From Fomes fomentarius (taxonomy: Eukaryota; Basidiomycota; Agaricomycetes; Polyporales; Polyporaceae): a DNA stretch of 64,000 nt. The stretch spans positions 992,001-1,056,000 of the forward strand of contig JABYQN010000002.1 in assembly GCA_022606135.1 (NCBI GenBank), written 5' to 3'. Made by a program: the position numbers and the translations under genes. Shown here in pieces: positions 35,586-50,100 of the stretch. A model generated the notes under the pieces. The model was not told the DNA's origin and searched no databases. It worked only from the letters and a program-made list of their open reading frames with translations. Numbering within the stretch: the first letter of the stretch is position 1; every line of letters starts with the position of its first letter.

Positions 35586-37471
35586 ATGCCTCGCTTACTC
35601 TGCATAACGCTGCTGGCCGTTTCGCTCGTATCGGCTACGCCACTCTCGACTTACCATAGTACCGATCGTCATGTCGCGTCGGCCATGACGCTCGCGCCGC
35701 TCATGTCGCACGAGCATCCCCACGGGTCGGTCAACAACTCGTACATCGTCATGCTCAAGGACGGTGTCGACCCCGCACTCATGGCGAACCACATGAACTT
35801 CCTCCAGAACATCCATGCCGCAGACCCGGAGGCTGACGCGTTCGCTGGGCTCACGCACGTCTATGACTCGCACATCAAGGGCTACGCGGGCAAGTTCAGC
35901 TCAAGCATCGTTGAGCAGATTCGTATGATGCCTGAAGTCAACTACGTCGAGCGCGACCAAATGGTGCGCACGCTCGAGGTCGAGCGGCATCAGGAGTTCG
36001 AGGCGGAGAAGCATGCCACGCAGAAGGGCGCTCCCTGGGTGAGTATTGTCACACGATGTCTTCTGGTGCAATGTTTTCCCATCGCTCGCCGTCGTTCACA
36101 TTGGGGTTGGAATGGCACGCGCAGTGTGCTGATACAGTATCTGCCTAATTGGGCGTGACATACCTTCGTTGCTCTGCGTCTAGAGCCCTCACTGTAGAGC
36201 TGAGGCTTATATGAAACGTGGTCTTTGGGCTCTCGTCTGATTGACATGTTCATTACATTGTCTGCGATGGATTTTGGTCCTTTCGCTTCCGCTGCCTTGA
36301 TGTTGCCGACGGAGTACCGCATCAGTCACAGTGTCATCCGCTTCCCTACAGTCCCTGTTCATGAGCTTGGTGCTGACCATCATGCAATCTGTAGGGCCTT
36401 GCTCGTATTAGCCACCGCGGGAAACTCACCTTCGGCACGTTCACCAAGTATGAGTACGACAGTGACGGCGGTAGCGGCGTGGATGTCTACGTCATCGACA
36501 CGGGTATCAACGTGAAGCATATCGAGTTCGAAGGCCGTGCGTCGTGGGGCAAGACCATCCCCAAGAACGACGTCGACGAGGATGGTAACGGCCATGGTAC
36601 TCACTGCGCTGGTACCATCGCCTCTCGAAAGTATGGTGTCGCGAAGGCCGCGAACGTCATTGCTGTCAAGGTCCTCGGTAGTAACGGCAGTGGTACTATG
36701 AGCGACGTCGTTGCAGGTGTTGCCTGGGCTGCGGAGCAAGCCGCAGTTAAGGCCGCCGCTGCGCGCGAGGAGTTCAGGAAGACAGGCAAAACCAACCACA
36801 AGGGCTCTGTTGCCAATATGTCCCTCGGTGGTGGCAAGTCGAATGCCCTCGATGACACGGTCAACAGGGCTGTTGACGCTGGTATCCACTTCGCCGTTGC
36901 AGCCGGCAACGACAACCGTGATGCTTGCAACAACTCTCCTGCGGCTGCTGAGAAGGCCATCACTGTCGGTGCCTCGACTCTCGGTGACGAGCGTGCTTAC
37001 TTCTCGAACCACGGTCCCTGCGTCGACGTCTTCGCGCCTGGTCTCAACATCCTCTCGACCTACATTGGCAGCAACTCGTCTGTCACGACCATGTCCGGCA
37101 CGTCGATGGCCTCGCCCCACACCGCTGGGCTCCTCGCGTACCTCCTCTCGCTTTATCCCTCTGCGTCTTTCGACCCTTCCGTCGCACCCGACCTTGTCCC
37201 CCAGCCTCTTCAGGAGCACGTCTTTGCCGTGTCCTCGCTCTCGAACGTGTACGCACTCGCGTACTCGTCGATGCCCTCATGGATGACGACGTTCCTCCCG
37301 CCCCCCTCGCTCGTCGAGGAGGCCGTCGTCGCGCCCGTGCCGCCGAAGACGCTGACCCCCAAGCAGCTCAAGGTCGCGCTCCTTGCTCTCGCGACTGGGG
37401 ATGCGCTTGATACACCGCTCCCAGAGGGTTCGCCCAACTTGCTCATCTTTAACAACGCCACGACCGCGTGA
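35586..37471 (+). CDS. Secreted subtilisin-type serine protease (proteinase K subfamily)
   Basis: Extracellular or vacuolar S8A endopeptidase. Exons 35586-36038 and 36395-37471 give 509 residues. The ATG at 35586 opens a signal peptide (MPRLLCITLLAVSLVSATP). An inhibitor_I9 prodomain follows, starting at NSYIVMLKDG and reaching about residue 135. The mature enzyme begins near GAPWGLARISHR. The catalytic triad is Asp186 in VIDTG, His218 in GHGTH and Ser388 in GTSMASP, with the oxyanion Asn in AAGNDN. The single intron is 356 bp, much longer than usual here, yet the protein joins perfectly at GAPW/GLAR. The C-terminal part has an extra segment of roughly 60 residues between the catalytic Ser helix and the final LTPKQLKVALLAL helix, not usual for proteinase K. 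It is flanked by two inverted tRNA-Leu genes. Confidence 0.93.
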
Positions 37472-39115
37472 GCGCGTTGTGCCGTCGTGTTAAGGTGCAT
37501 TCCGCATCCCTCTGTTGGAGGCACGGGGCATGTTTTTGGACATTCGCTCTGTTGTCTGTTTGTCTGTCCGTCGTTCACGATGCTGCTCACTTGTTCTCGT
37601 GTAATCACCTCCTTCCCTGGATATAGTCATCCATTTGCACGGTTGTTGTGTAAGATAGATAACTTGTTGGCGTAGAGGATGCGATCTTGACATCCCTGTT
37701 ATAACTAACACTGCGTGGAACGCCTGATGTTCTGAAGGTGTGTTCAGGATGACCCAGGTATGTCCTCTTGTTCGATTGATGTCTTTGGCCTGGAGTACCG
37801 AAGCTCCGTTCCACGTAACGTATGCTCGCAACCAAACCATGTCCAGATTCCAATTCGTGTGTCATAAGTTGCGTCAAGTATGATATGGGCTAGCACCAAT
37901 GAATGGAACCTTCACTGTGGAATTGGACTTGCAAAGTGCCATTCCTCCGTTTTATTAATGCTATGTGTAACCGGCCGAAGAGAGAACGCGGCAAATTCGA
38001 GCAGTCGGCACCCGAACTGTACACATTGACAACCGTCCGGATCCGTCAAACCGCCGTGCCGCTTGCAGCGCGCCTAGCAGGACCATGTCCTCTGCCCGAG
38101 TTGAGAATAGGGAGTAAGTATCCGGTCAACGATGACCGCAAACGCGTACAAAGCCTTCGTGTCGTCCGACCCGTGCGCGTGATGAAACCGTCACGGTCGG
38201 CGCCGTCACGACAGACAAAGGTCCATTCTGCACCACGCGATAGGCAGCCTATAGGGAGTGCAAAGGCGAAAGCCGGATGATAGGCAGTCAATAGTCATGC
38301 GATATGTTAACTTGGCCACAATTGCATGCCTATAACCCGCCTATAGCCCGGTGCAAAATCTGACGTGGTGTCCGGAGTGCGTGCATTGTCAATCTGCCAG
38401 ACGTGTTGACAGCGATGACACGTAGAAGGGAGTCGGGAGGAGGTGGACAGCTTGTGCGAACTGTCGAGTCCCGGCAACGTGAGGTTCTCGATGTACTGTT
38501 GCACTAATGTGAAAAGGCCGGCCCCAACTGTGCTCGTCCCGGTAGCAGGTTTCACGGAGTCGCCACTGGCCATGTGTAAGCTCTACTGAGCGCAGGTTTG
38601 ACCTTTCGACGTGCGACAACACCATAGCGAGTGCATATCTGTCACCATCGTCAGAAACGGGTTGATAGACCCCCAGCCGGCATTCAATTATCTACAGCGC
38701 ATGCGTACCGACAACCTGAGCGGCTCGAGCTGTCAAGCGGGTTCTTCCATTGTCCAAGGCAACGTTCAGATGTACTGGCCACACCCTCCAATGCTGTGAA
38801 CGGCTAGAGAGCTTGCGACGGATTGACTGTTGGGTTTTATGAGCTTGAGACCGTCGTCGACTTCGAACCCGATGGGCCGCGACGGGAGCCACAGACTGAG
38901 ATATTCAGCACTTTATGCCGGTAAAGCGCCTTTAGCAGCGTCCAGGCCGCAAGTTCAACTTAAGCATACGAATAAGTCAATACAGCTTCGTGCCTGGTAT
39001 GGTGACGGTCGTCGAGAATGATACCTGTGGCCCCACTTGTCGCGATTCCGGGTGGCGCAGTGATCGGTAGCTGGAATGCTAGCTACAACTGGTGTTGTGC
39101 AGAAGCAAAAAATTA
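37472..39115. other. Intergenic DNA with one weak ORF
   Basis: The only frame of note is 38307-38573 on the minus strand (88 codons, beginning MASGDSVKPATGTSTVGAG), with a coding-like first half and no recognised family. Otherwise nothing supported. Confidence 0.35.
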
Positions 39116-39195
39116 TGATGAGAGTGGGATTCGAACCCACGCCCTTTCGGACCAGATCCTTAGTCTGGCGCCTTAGACCGCTCGGCCATCTCACC
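39116..39195 (-). tRNA. tRNA-Leu (AAG), second identical copy
   Basis: Reverse complement is identical over 80 bases to the tRNA at 35203-35282, including anticodon AAG and both internal promoter boxes. A T-run terminator follows on the minus strand (AAAAAA just left of it on the plus strand). It faces the first copy across the protease gene. Flanking DNA of the two copies does not look alike. Confidence 0.97.
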
Positions 39196-39489
39196 ATGCA
39201 AGTGGCTTCTTATGACAAAACATATTAAAAAGGCTAGGTAGTACGTCTTGTCGAATGGTCATCTATTCAAGTAGCGCTAGTCCAACTTCCAAGACAACAG
39301 ATCAAATCCCTCGTACTCAGTGCGAAACATGAGTGCGACACCCAAGGTCTACGAGATCTAATACAATTCCGGCACCCATCGAGCTGCCAGTGTCGTCTCG
39401 ACAGCTCCGCTGACACTTTCCAGGTCAACCGCACGCATCCCATCCAGGTCCAAGTTCACTGCACAGCCTGCAATCGTCGTATAGACATC

Positions 39490-41261
39490 ATGAGCAACAG
39501 CGATTGGGACCCAAACGCTGTCACATTCCCTCCTCCAAAATCATTCGACTATCTCACGGTCAACCCTAAGCCCCTCAATCCTCTTGAAACTCCTCCCGCG
39601 CCTACCCCCAGTCTTCCTTCTCTCCCATCCCAACCCCGGAAGTCCCTCATAGATAAATGGTACACACTATCGACGCACCTCGTCCCCGCTGCCCACCCGC
39701 GGACGACGCCGTTCGTCCCGGTCCCCCCTCTCCCACAGTGGACGCTTGATAAGGCTGGGTTTAAGAACTCCGTTGAGAAGACAGTAGACGCGCTCATCGG
39801 GACGAAGGAGGCGTTATGGCGCGGACAGCTCAACGACTTGTCGCCCAATCGCAAGCCGATGTGGAACTGCGTAAATAGATACCTTCGGAAGCGCAGTGCC
39901 AGCAGTGGGCGGAGAAACGGTGTGACCCTGTTCATGTGCCACGCGAATGGCTTCCCGAAAGAAGTGAGTTTACTCTGAGCCTATCCCGTTCGTGTAGATG
40001 TGTGTGACTGACCACTGCTGTCGCTCGTGTGTCACAGATCTGGGAGCCTGCGCTCGACCGCCTCCTGGCGCGAGACGAGGGCAACGTCGACTACATCATC
40101 GATGAGATCTGGTCCTGGGAAGCAGTGAATCACGGCGACGCCGCCATCATCAACCGTGACAGTCTCGGTGGAATCTGTATGTTGGGCCGCTCCTCGACCT
40201 CTGCCCCCCCCCTATATGTTCACTAAAATGGTCGTTCCGCAGACGACTGGCGCGACAACAGCCGCGACATACTGCACTTCCTCCTGTACTACCTCCCCTC
40301 AAGCGCGACCTCAGGCCCCCTCCCGGTGCACCTGCCTCGCCTTGAAGATGTGGAAGCGAATTCACGCAGGCTCCATGGGATCCCGGGCCGCACTTTGGTA
40401 GCCGTCGGACACTCGTTCGGAGGGGCCACAGTGTAAACGCTCAATTGTCACTATCCGAGGTCTTGACATTCTGACCAAACGTTCTGTGCAGCACACGTGC
40501 GGCAATCGAATATCCAACGCTATTCAAGTCGCTGTTCATGATCGACGCCATGATCCGGCCCATGCTGAGCGATGATGTCGTCATCAGTGAGCGTATCAGG
40601 GCACTTATGACAGGTGCGGTGCGGAGACGAGATGGGTGGTCCTCGCGGTGTGTTTTCGCGACGTACTCCATTCGTGCGCGGAGGCTGATCATTCATACCA
40701 TCTAGAGATGAGGCATACAAGGCATTCTCCGCAACGCCCTTCTTCCAGGCCTGGGATTCCGCGTGTCTCAATATATACGTGCAATGCGGACTACACGACA
40801 CGCCCGACGGCCAAGTCAAGCTCAAAATGCCGGGAGTCCAGGAAGCAGCCTGCTTTACCGAGGAGTACGCGTCGTACGAAACGTTTGAACTGCTCAGTGA
40901 GCTGGACGAACACGTCGAGACGCGTTGGCTCATCGCCGGGAAGCTACCACCTATGTAAGTACCGTATCATCGTCGTGGCTCCAGAAGCGTTGTGCAGAGG
41001 CTCGGGCTGACTGCATGATTCAACCTTTCAAGTGAGTCGGAGATACGGCGGATGGTCGCATGGAGACGGCCCGCGAACTCGTCGCATGTCCGTATCCTGA
41101 GCTCTGGGCACCTCATTGCACAGGAGGCCCCGGGTGAAGTCGGTGCGTGCCTTCGACCCTCAACGCATTGGTGATTGATATTGAGGGCTGACCCTTACAC
41201 AGCTAACGAGCTACACGAGTTCCTGAGCAGGCGGTATGGGGTCCGGAAGGCGCTGCTCTGA
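39490..41261 (+). CDS. Alpha/beta-hydrolase fold protein
   Basis: Predicted serine hydrolase of unknown substrate. Seven exons inferred: 39490-39963, 40038-40176, 40243-40432, 40492-40647, 40706-40954, 41033-41142, 41203-41261, all phases consistent, 458 residues. The nucleophile elbow is GHSFGG at the end of exon 3, preceded by LFMCHANGFPKE (the HxNGF oxyanion-type loop of the fold). A catalytic His is likely in the SSGHLI string of exon 6, and the acid residue probably lies in exon 5. No signal peptide; the first 130 residues are proline-rich and probably an N-terminal extension. It converges on VP2, their 3' ends about 300 bp apart. Related fungal enzymes include toxin-biosynthesis-type hydrolases, but nothing here fixes the role. 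Confidence 0.85.
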
Positions 41262-41565
41262 GTTGGAAGTAGGATGTGGCAGTGTGTGCACCCCAGTTAA
41301 CATTCTAGATACATACTTGTGGTTGCACATTCTTTCAGACATCACGTCCACGGACTCAGGGTAGCGAGTGATTTCCATGTCCTGGCGGTGCCGCCTGGCA
41401 GCGCTCGTCGTTGGGTTCTTAAGCAGGCTCCCATGCTCCAACCAGAGTGCTTTGATGCACATAGATATACTGCACACTAAGACATACCAACCCGAACTTC
41501 TCGCTCCCAGAGCCGTATACCCTCCCGCCTCACGATCCTCCCCCGCAGGTGAGTCCAGAAACCAT

Positions 41566-43904
<2,339 letters not shown>

Positions 43905-44790
43905 CCCATGCCGTCAATCACCGCACCTCGAGACGGGAAAGTAACTCAGATTAACTGATCTACGTGCGACTTGCCAAACCGAGCATTTGGCACCAATTCG
44001 AACTCTGTTCAGTAGGAGGTCCCAAAATATGTCAACACGCTCCGGAGGAATCTCATGTCACCCTCGTCATGGGTAAGGTTCTCGTTGGTTGTACTCTGTT
44101 CACCCTCCGTGCCTCCCGTACCAATAGACCCCACATGCACACGAGACCACGGATGCAGTCCTGAGCGCAAGACGATGGACCGGTAGTCTGGCAGGTCGAT
44201 GCTCACCACCACATGAACCCTGTCCTGTCCTGTGTAGACTCTGCGAGATACGATATGAGTGATACTGCCGACTTTCTTGACGAAGCGAACGGAACGGCTC
44301 ATTTCCGATGCCTCACGGGCTATCCCAATCGTACTCTGGCTATCTGGGATTCGAGATCAAGCCTCTAGGAACTGCCCTCTATCCATGGTTTACTCTATTT
44401 CTATCTTTTCTTGGATACATACGGCCGAATGTCGAAAATCAACGTTTCTGTCATTCGATCCGAGTGGACTCGCCTACAGCTGCAGCCTCACACTCAAGTC
44501 GTCGAGATACATGAGATACAAGCACTGGCCATGCCAATCAGTATCGAGACGACTTGCCCATGCTCTCAAACTCGATACCATCCGCCCGCGTTTGCAAACT
44601 CACACTCACCGTGAAGTTCGATTGCGAAGTTTGCCGCGATGCTGTCACTGGCGTGCCCACGGCGGAAGGTGCGTGTGTGCCCACTTTGCTTGGCGTACAT
44701 CTCAACGGCAAGATTGTTGTCGCGTGTTCGTATCATACAAAGCAAAACTCCGCAATTGCAGGTGCTGGTCCCGCCCTGCCTTTGAAACCA
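43905..44790 (+). repeat. Relic copy 3 of the peroxidase-linked duplicated sequence
   Basis: The best preserved copy in its second half. It has the CATCTACGTG-like start (near 43958), CCAATTCGAACTCTGTTCA, a frame reading GGPKICQHAPEESHVTLVMG up to a GGTAAGG donor-like site at about 44079, CACACGAGACCACGGATGCAG, and a terminal open part with GACVPTLLGVHLNGKIVVAC (about 44670-44730). The GVHL motif recurs in copies 1 and 4. It is probably a decayed multi-exon protein gene of unknown family, transcribed away from VP2. Confidence 0.6.
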
Positions 44791-46232
44791 ATCGTAGGGT
44801 GATAGTCACTCTTAACACGGGTGCTCTTCCGGGTGCGCAGAGGTATGTGGAAGTCTGCCGCGTAGACAAACAGTAGGTGTTCGGATGTCAAGTTGTTGCC
44901 TCGATTACCGGGATCTTATTCCTCATAAGACACAGTCTTTTTATAGTAAATTTCTACTCTGGGCTTTGCAAGTTCATTTGCATGTATACATAGGTATGTA
45001 TGTGCTTTTTTGCGGGCGGTGACCAGTGAGTTGTACTAATTCAGGAGGCAATGACTACTCACCGCTGACCGTATTGTTAGTACCTATTAGAAATGTACTC
45101 ATTGCATAGGCTCATTATGTATCTTGGGTTCTCTAGGTGCGCTTGGCGGAGAGAATGACATGGCAAACATCTCGAGGCATAACCTTCAAGTTGGCCCCTA
45201 GCTCGTCGTACTATGGCCACTGCAAATCATGTATATCAATGCTGCAGTTGTGCGTTGTAGCAAAATTTACAGGTGAGGCTGCACAGGATGTTAAGTAAGT
45301 CTACAGCGAAGCCTGAAGGCTCGTCTCGGAAGGTAATTGACTGCCCCATATCCATAGATCATATACTGTCTGCCTAGGGGAGACTAATTGACTGTCAGAG
45401 TCGGTGCATTTTCACGTTGGTGTGGGGTGGGCGCTTGACTTACCGCTTTTGGACAACGGCACTCACGCAATCTATATGCTGCACCGGTTCTCCCTGGGTC
45501 CTCCTCCTCTATGTTCCTCTTCTCATCACTAGACAGCAGTTCGTACTTTACGTGCAATTACACATGCCTATGGCACGTCATTGAGATTACCATCCCAATG
45601 ATTTCTCATTCACTAGGAGTATTCGGAGACATTGACTGATTGGTAGACTTGTCCGAGCAAGGTTTCTGGCTGTTTGGTGCAGGACATAAACCATGTAAAT
45701 TCTACGTACGCCCTGTTTCTCGCACATGAGAATGGCTGAGTATCTCAAACTCTCGAAGCTGGAAAGTAAGCTGGAAGGGCCTGACGCGATTCGATCTTTA
45801 CACCGTCCTTCCTGCGCAGCTCATCCTACTTACCCATATTCTTCCTCCTTCCTCCCCACCCTCCTCTCCTTACCCTCTCTTTCCTCTCCCCCTCTCTCCT
45901 CTCCTCTTCCCCTCCGACGTCGCCAACGTTGTCTAGATCATGGTCGAGGCTGTTCGTGATTCCCCACACCACAAGACGCCCCCAAGATTACTAAGCGCCG
46001 CATTCCCTAACTTGCTTCACGACCACAACGTGCATCTGCCCCTCCTTTGTCCACGACCTCTGCGCATGTGTGATTGAGGCCGATAACCCTCTTTGTTCGA
46101 CGAACTGCTCAAAGGCGGCTGCAACGGACGGTCTTTGCCCTCCGTTCGCAACTGGTCGCCACCCTCCGCCATAGTCGAACCCCCTGACCTTCACGCTTTA
46201 CCTTTTTCTTTTTAACGGACTGCAAACATTCG
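44791..46232. other. Intergenic DNA, CT-rich leader at the right end
   Basis: No supported gene. At 45840-45920 the plus strand is a dense run of C and T, the likely promoter/leader of the gene starting at 46233. Confidence 0.5.
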
Positions 46233-47888
46233 ATGGTCGAGGCGGATCCCGTGCAAGATCCTCCGGAGATCTGGGATTGGGAGATTGTCCAGGACGATTG
46301 GTGGAAGACGACTTTCAGAGCGATCTCTTGGGCATACAAGACAAAGCCGGATCACCCTCGACCACCCCATTACCACGACCTTCTCGCTCGCGGGAGACGC
46401 AGGAGAGTGGCAGCGAGGTCGACGAATGCGACTGGAGGGGATGTGAGTCTGAATTCCGAGCTCAGCGGCGTGCGGGCTGCGGAGGATGCTCTCAAACGGT
46501 ACGAGGTTGAAGTTGCCATCGTCCCTTCTACCCATGAAGACGGGCGACCTCCCTCCTTTGAGCAATCAATTGACCGCTGTGCTTGGGACGAGAAGGTACG
46601 GGAGTTGCTCGGCGGGATTCTGGACGAGTTTCCTCTTCCCGAGATTGACTCGCTCTCCTCCGACGTCCCCATCTGGGATCTCGACAACCTCGAGAGTCCA
46701 GTCGCTGCGTTCAGCTCAGACCACAAGGCGGGCGAGTCTAACCCGCCATCGTCTACCCCGAAGCCGAAGGGTGCACTCAGCTACGCGAGTGCTGTGGCGG
46801 GTGCTGCCTCGGGTGCTCCCACTGCAAACTCTCCCACTGTGCTCTCGCCACTCCCATCCAAGGCTCTCAGCAAGGCTGCCCTTCCGTTCATTCCCGCTAC
46901 GCCAGGTCGTCCGTCGTCACGAGAACCCACCACGCCACCCCTTACGTCTTCGTCCGGATCTTCGGACTCTCCATACTCTTCTCCTACGTACAACTTCCAC
47001 TTCCCCTCTCTAAACTCGGCCTCGCCCACGGATAGGAAGGAGACGCGGTCGCTCCCCATATCCCTCCAGAAGGATGAGAGTGGGTTCTACATTGAGGTCT
47101 CCGAGGACGTCATCCCGGCTACAACGCAGAGCCTCAATGGCACGAGGAGTGGCACTCCTCGCCGACCCTCGACCGCAATGTTCCCCGCGTTCCTCACGGA
47201 TGGTTCTCCCACCTCGCGCTCTCGCTCGCGCAAGTCAACACGGGATTTGGTGGACGAGGTACGGTCTAACACCGGATCGGGCCGCAAAGCGAAGAAGTCA
47301 AACCGGCGGCAGCAGTCGTCCAAAGACGTAGACCTCTCTTTGCCATCAGACGCTAGCTCTACCAAGAGCGAAGATAGCACGGACGGGTGGATCTCGGCCG
47401 TAGTAGTGAGCGAGGGTTCATCCTTTCGACTCGCAGTCACTGATGACGGTTGGATCATCCAGGCAAACGCGCAGGCTTCCGCCCCGGCGCATCCCCAGAC
47501 GAAGCATGGTCACAAGCGCTCGTCAGCTAGTGGTAGCACTACATCTGCCTCGACTTTCTCACCCGCATCCTCGACGATGAGCCTCACCGTGCCGCATACG
47601 CCCGCTAGTGGTCCGTCTCAGTTGCCGAATATGCCGCAGCTGTACCCCTCCCCAGCCGCTCCTTATGCGCACTACGCCGTCCCGTATGCGAACGGGAACC
47701 CAGCAGCATACGTACACATGCAGTATTCACCTGCGCGTGTGCCGTGGCCCATGGGCTACCAAACAGCAGTTTACCCCATGTATCAGCCATTTGGGGTGAT
47801 GCCGGGGGCTGTGCCGTACGGGATGGTCCCTGTTGCTCCCTTGCAACCGTCTGCGATGTTTTATGACGGGAAGGGCAAGCCGTCGTAA
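46233..47888 (+). CDS. Ser/Pro-rich hypothetical protein with Trp-rich N-terminus
   Basis: Single uninterrupted frame of 551 residues; no family recognised. The N-terminus is distinctive (IWDWEIVQDDWWKTTF), followed by a basic patch (LLARGRRRRVAAR) and an acidic region (WDEKVRELLGGILDEFPLP). The middle is Ser/Thr/Pro-rich and likely disordered, with basic clusters such as RSRSRKSTRD and GRKAKKSNRR. A short conserved-looking block, DDGWIIQANAQ, sits near residue 405. The C-terminal 80 residues are rich in Pro, Tyr, Met and Ala (PYAHYAVPYANGNPAAY). Composition suggests an RNA-associated or scaffold protein, but this is only composition. It converges on the next gene (minus strand). Confidence 0.8.
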   Translation: MVEADPVQDPPEIWDWEIVQDDWWKTTFRAISWAYKTKPDHPRPPHYHDLLARGRRRRVAARSTNATGGDVSLNSELSGVRAAEDALKRYEVEVAIVPSTHEDGRPPSFEQSIDRCAWDEKVRELLGGILDEFPLPEIDSLSSDVPIWDLDNLESPVAAFSSDHKAGESNPPSSTPKPKGALSYASAVAGAASGAPTANSPTVLSPLPSKALSKAALPFIPATPGRPSSREPTTPPLTSSSGSSDSPYSSPTYNFHFPSLNSASPTDRKETRSLPISLQKDESGFYIEVSEDVIPATTQSLNGTRSGTPRRPSTAMFPAFLTDGSPTSRSRSRKSTRDLVDEVRSNTGSGRKAKKSNRRQQSSKDVDLSLPSDASSTKSEDSTDGWISAVVVSEGSSFRLAVTDDGWIIQANAQASAPAHPQTKHGHKRSSASGSTTSASTFSPASSTMSLTVPHTPASGPSQLPNMPQLYPSPAAPYAHYAVPYANGNPAAYVHMQYSPARVPWPMGYQTAVYPMYQPFGVMPGAVPYGMVPVAPLQPSAMFYDGKGKPS

Positions 47889-48874
47889 TAGCGCCTTGCA
47901 CTGCGTCTCGCCACATTGCAATGTGCCGTTGTGGGGCGTATCTGACCGCAGCGCTCAGGTGCCCCTCCCTCGCATCCTGTTCATCATCCAAGTCCTGACC
48001 GCCCTCCGTGCCACCGTCCCCGTGACGACGATTGTGTAGACTCATATTGCTCGTCCGTATTTACTATGTTGTTCCTTCTTTCTCGTTCGTAGTTGTAGTA
48101 GCTAGTTGTCTCTCGCAGTATACGTATGTACGCCATCTCCCTTGACCTTTGTTCTTTCTCTCACCCAATGAGCCCCTGTCCTGCCATCGTGACATCGACA
48201 CTCACATCTCCAGGTGTCCTGTCCAATCCTCTCCTTCTCTAGTTTTCAACTGATTCCTGGCTCGTTCGTGTCTCCTGTCGCCAAATACCTCACCTCTCAC
48301 TTGATCATCGCAGTTGACAGTTGTTAATGTGTTGTCGTCTCCGTCCATCACTTGGTATTATTGAGGTCATTCACGCCCTTCGTTCCAGCAATATATATGT
48401 GTACTTCTTTGCTCTCAAGCTCAACCACCACACCCGTCGGCGCAGATTGAATGGCACTTCGGGCGGACGCGGCGTAGCGGCGCAAGCAGACCATGGTAAT
48501 GTCACGGCTGATTCCTAGGTATCATGAACTTGAAACGCGATTGATATATTGATGTGTGTAGAGATGAGGCACGGATGATGCTGGATATATAGATGTGTAG
48601 ATGGAAACGGAGAGAAAATGAACGTGTGGTGATCGTAAAGGGACGTGCAAAAGTGATGAATATGCTAGTGTACATATGCGGCGAAGAGCGCTTGTTGCGA
48701 AATAACAGAGTTGACGATGCAGTGGGAGAAGAGCCTTCGGGAACAGTGATGCAGGAGGGAGACATATTGCAGGCAATATGAACGATGTGATGTACAACTG
48801 AAAACTCTTACCTTGTGTCACTAGTAGGTTACGAGTCAACGTAACCTCACCTATGCAGCTCGCACACGCAAACA
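47889..48874. other. Convergent intergenic region (3' UTRs)
   Basis: Lies between two convergent genes; AT-richer than the genes, no supported coding frame. Confidence 0.5.
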
Positions 48875-50100
48875 TCAAGTCTGCAAGCCATGAGCCTCCT
48901 CCGCTACAGCGCGCAACGTCGTCTTGCGCGACCGCACCGGTGGGGCTGCATAAAACCCAACGCTATCGGTGAGGACATATCCCTGCGCGTGCACGAGATA
49001 ATCCTCGTCACCCTCCGCGCGTCGGACAACCGTCTCCTCCGTGCGCGTGACGTGCACCTCGAGAGCCCCGTCCAGCGGCCACGCCTTCTCATAGTAGTCG
49101 ACCGTCTCCTCGAAATGCCTCTCGACTCCCGGGCCCGCGCAGTCGCGCAGGTTGAGGGTCGAAGCGATCTTGCGCAGGTTGCGCATCACCTCATGAGCCG
49201 ACACCGGGGAAGAAAGCGTCGACGACGGTGCGAGGGAGCCAGTGGCCAACGATGGGCGGCGCGAGGCGAGCAGGGAAGCTGGGGGAGCGGCAATACCGTC
49301 CGATGAGGAGTCGTTGGGCTCTGCATCCGGGGGTGTGCTCGTCCCCGAGCTAGGATCAGAGCGGGCAGCGTTAGCGGCGCGCGCAAAGCTGGAGAAACTA
49401 GGCATCGAGCGGAGCTTCCCGAGCGAGCGGGAGAGGTCGAAGCGGCTGCGGGAACTCGCTCTGATGATGGTACGGTCTATGGCGTACGCGCCCTCCTCTT
49501 CAGCACCCTCGATGTGGTACGTCTTGCTGACCAGGGTGACAAGCTCGGTGCCCTGCTCATCTGAGGGAGTGGCGAGGCCGGAATCGATAGACTCAAAGGA
49601 GGTGTCCGCAAAGGAGTCGTCCGTGTCATCTAGCTCGTCGTACTCCTCGACGGGACTAGCCCGATCCTCGCGTTCGGAGATGGGCGGGAACTTGAACGCC
49701 ATGGAATCTGGGAGGATCTTGGGGTAGTCGATCGCAAACTCCGGAGAGGTCGGGGAGGTGAAGTGTGGCGTGGGTGTGGACAGCTGTGGGTGCAGTGGTG
49801 AGCATGTTGTGGCAGCCAACGGGCGAATCGCCTTGGGAGTCATGTACATACCATGATACGATAGGGGTCGTAGCGCTGAGCGTCGTACGGTGTCTCGCGC
49901 CGCGCGTTGCAGGGGGTTGGAGGTGGCGGGGAGGGTAATGGGACCTGCCACCCCTCCTCGGCCTTTGATGTCGACTCCAGCGGGACCAACACCCGCAAAG
50001 ACTTCCGCTGTTGAGTTTGAAGTCAGCACCACATCACAGGATACGAACGAGCCGGAGAACACACCTTTCGCACAGTGATGTCGAAGCGTTGAGAATCCAT
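48875..50100 (-). CDS. Hypothetical protein, fungal-specific, three exons
   Basis: No family recognised. Exons 50100-50065, 50007-49852 and 49783-48875 join in phase to 366 residues. The start ATG opens MDSQRFDITVRK; introns are 57 and 68 bp, the first with a GCTGAC branch point. The N-terminal third contains a Pro-rich part, then an acidic stretch (EEYDELDDTDDSFADTSFES). A middle region is Ser/Arg-rich (RASSRSRFDLSRSLGKLRSMP), and the C-terminal part looks folded (HFEETVDYYEKAWPLDG, EVHVTRTEETVVRR, DYLVHAQGYVLTDSVG). Many Ser sites in basic context suggest phosphorylation, as an inference. Confidence 0.78.
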
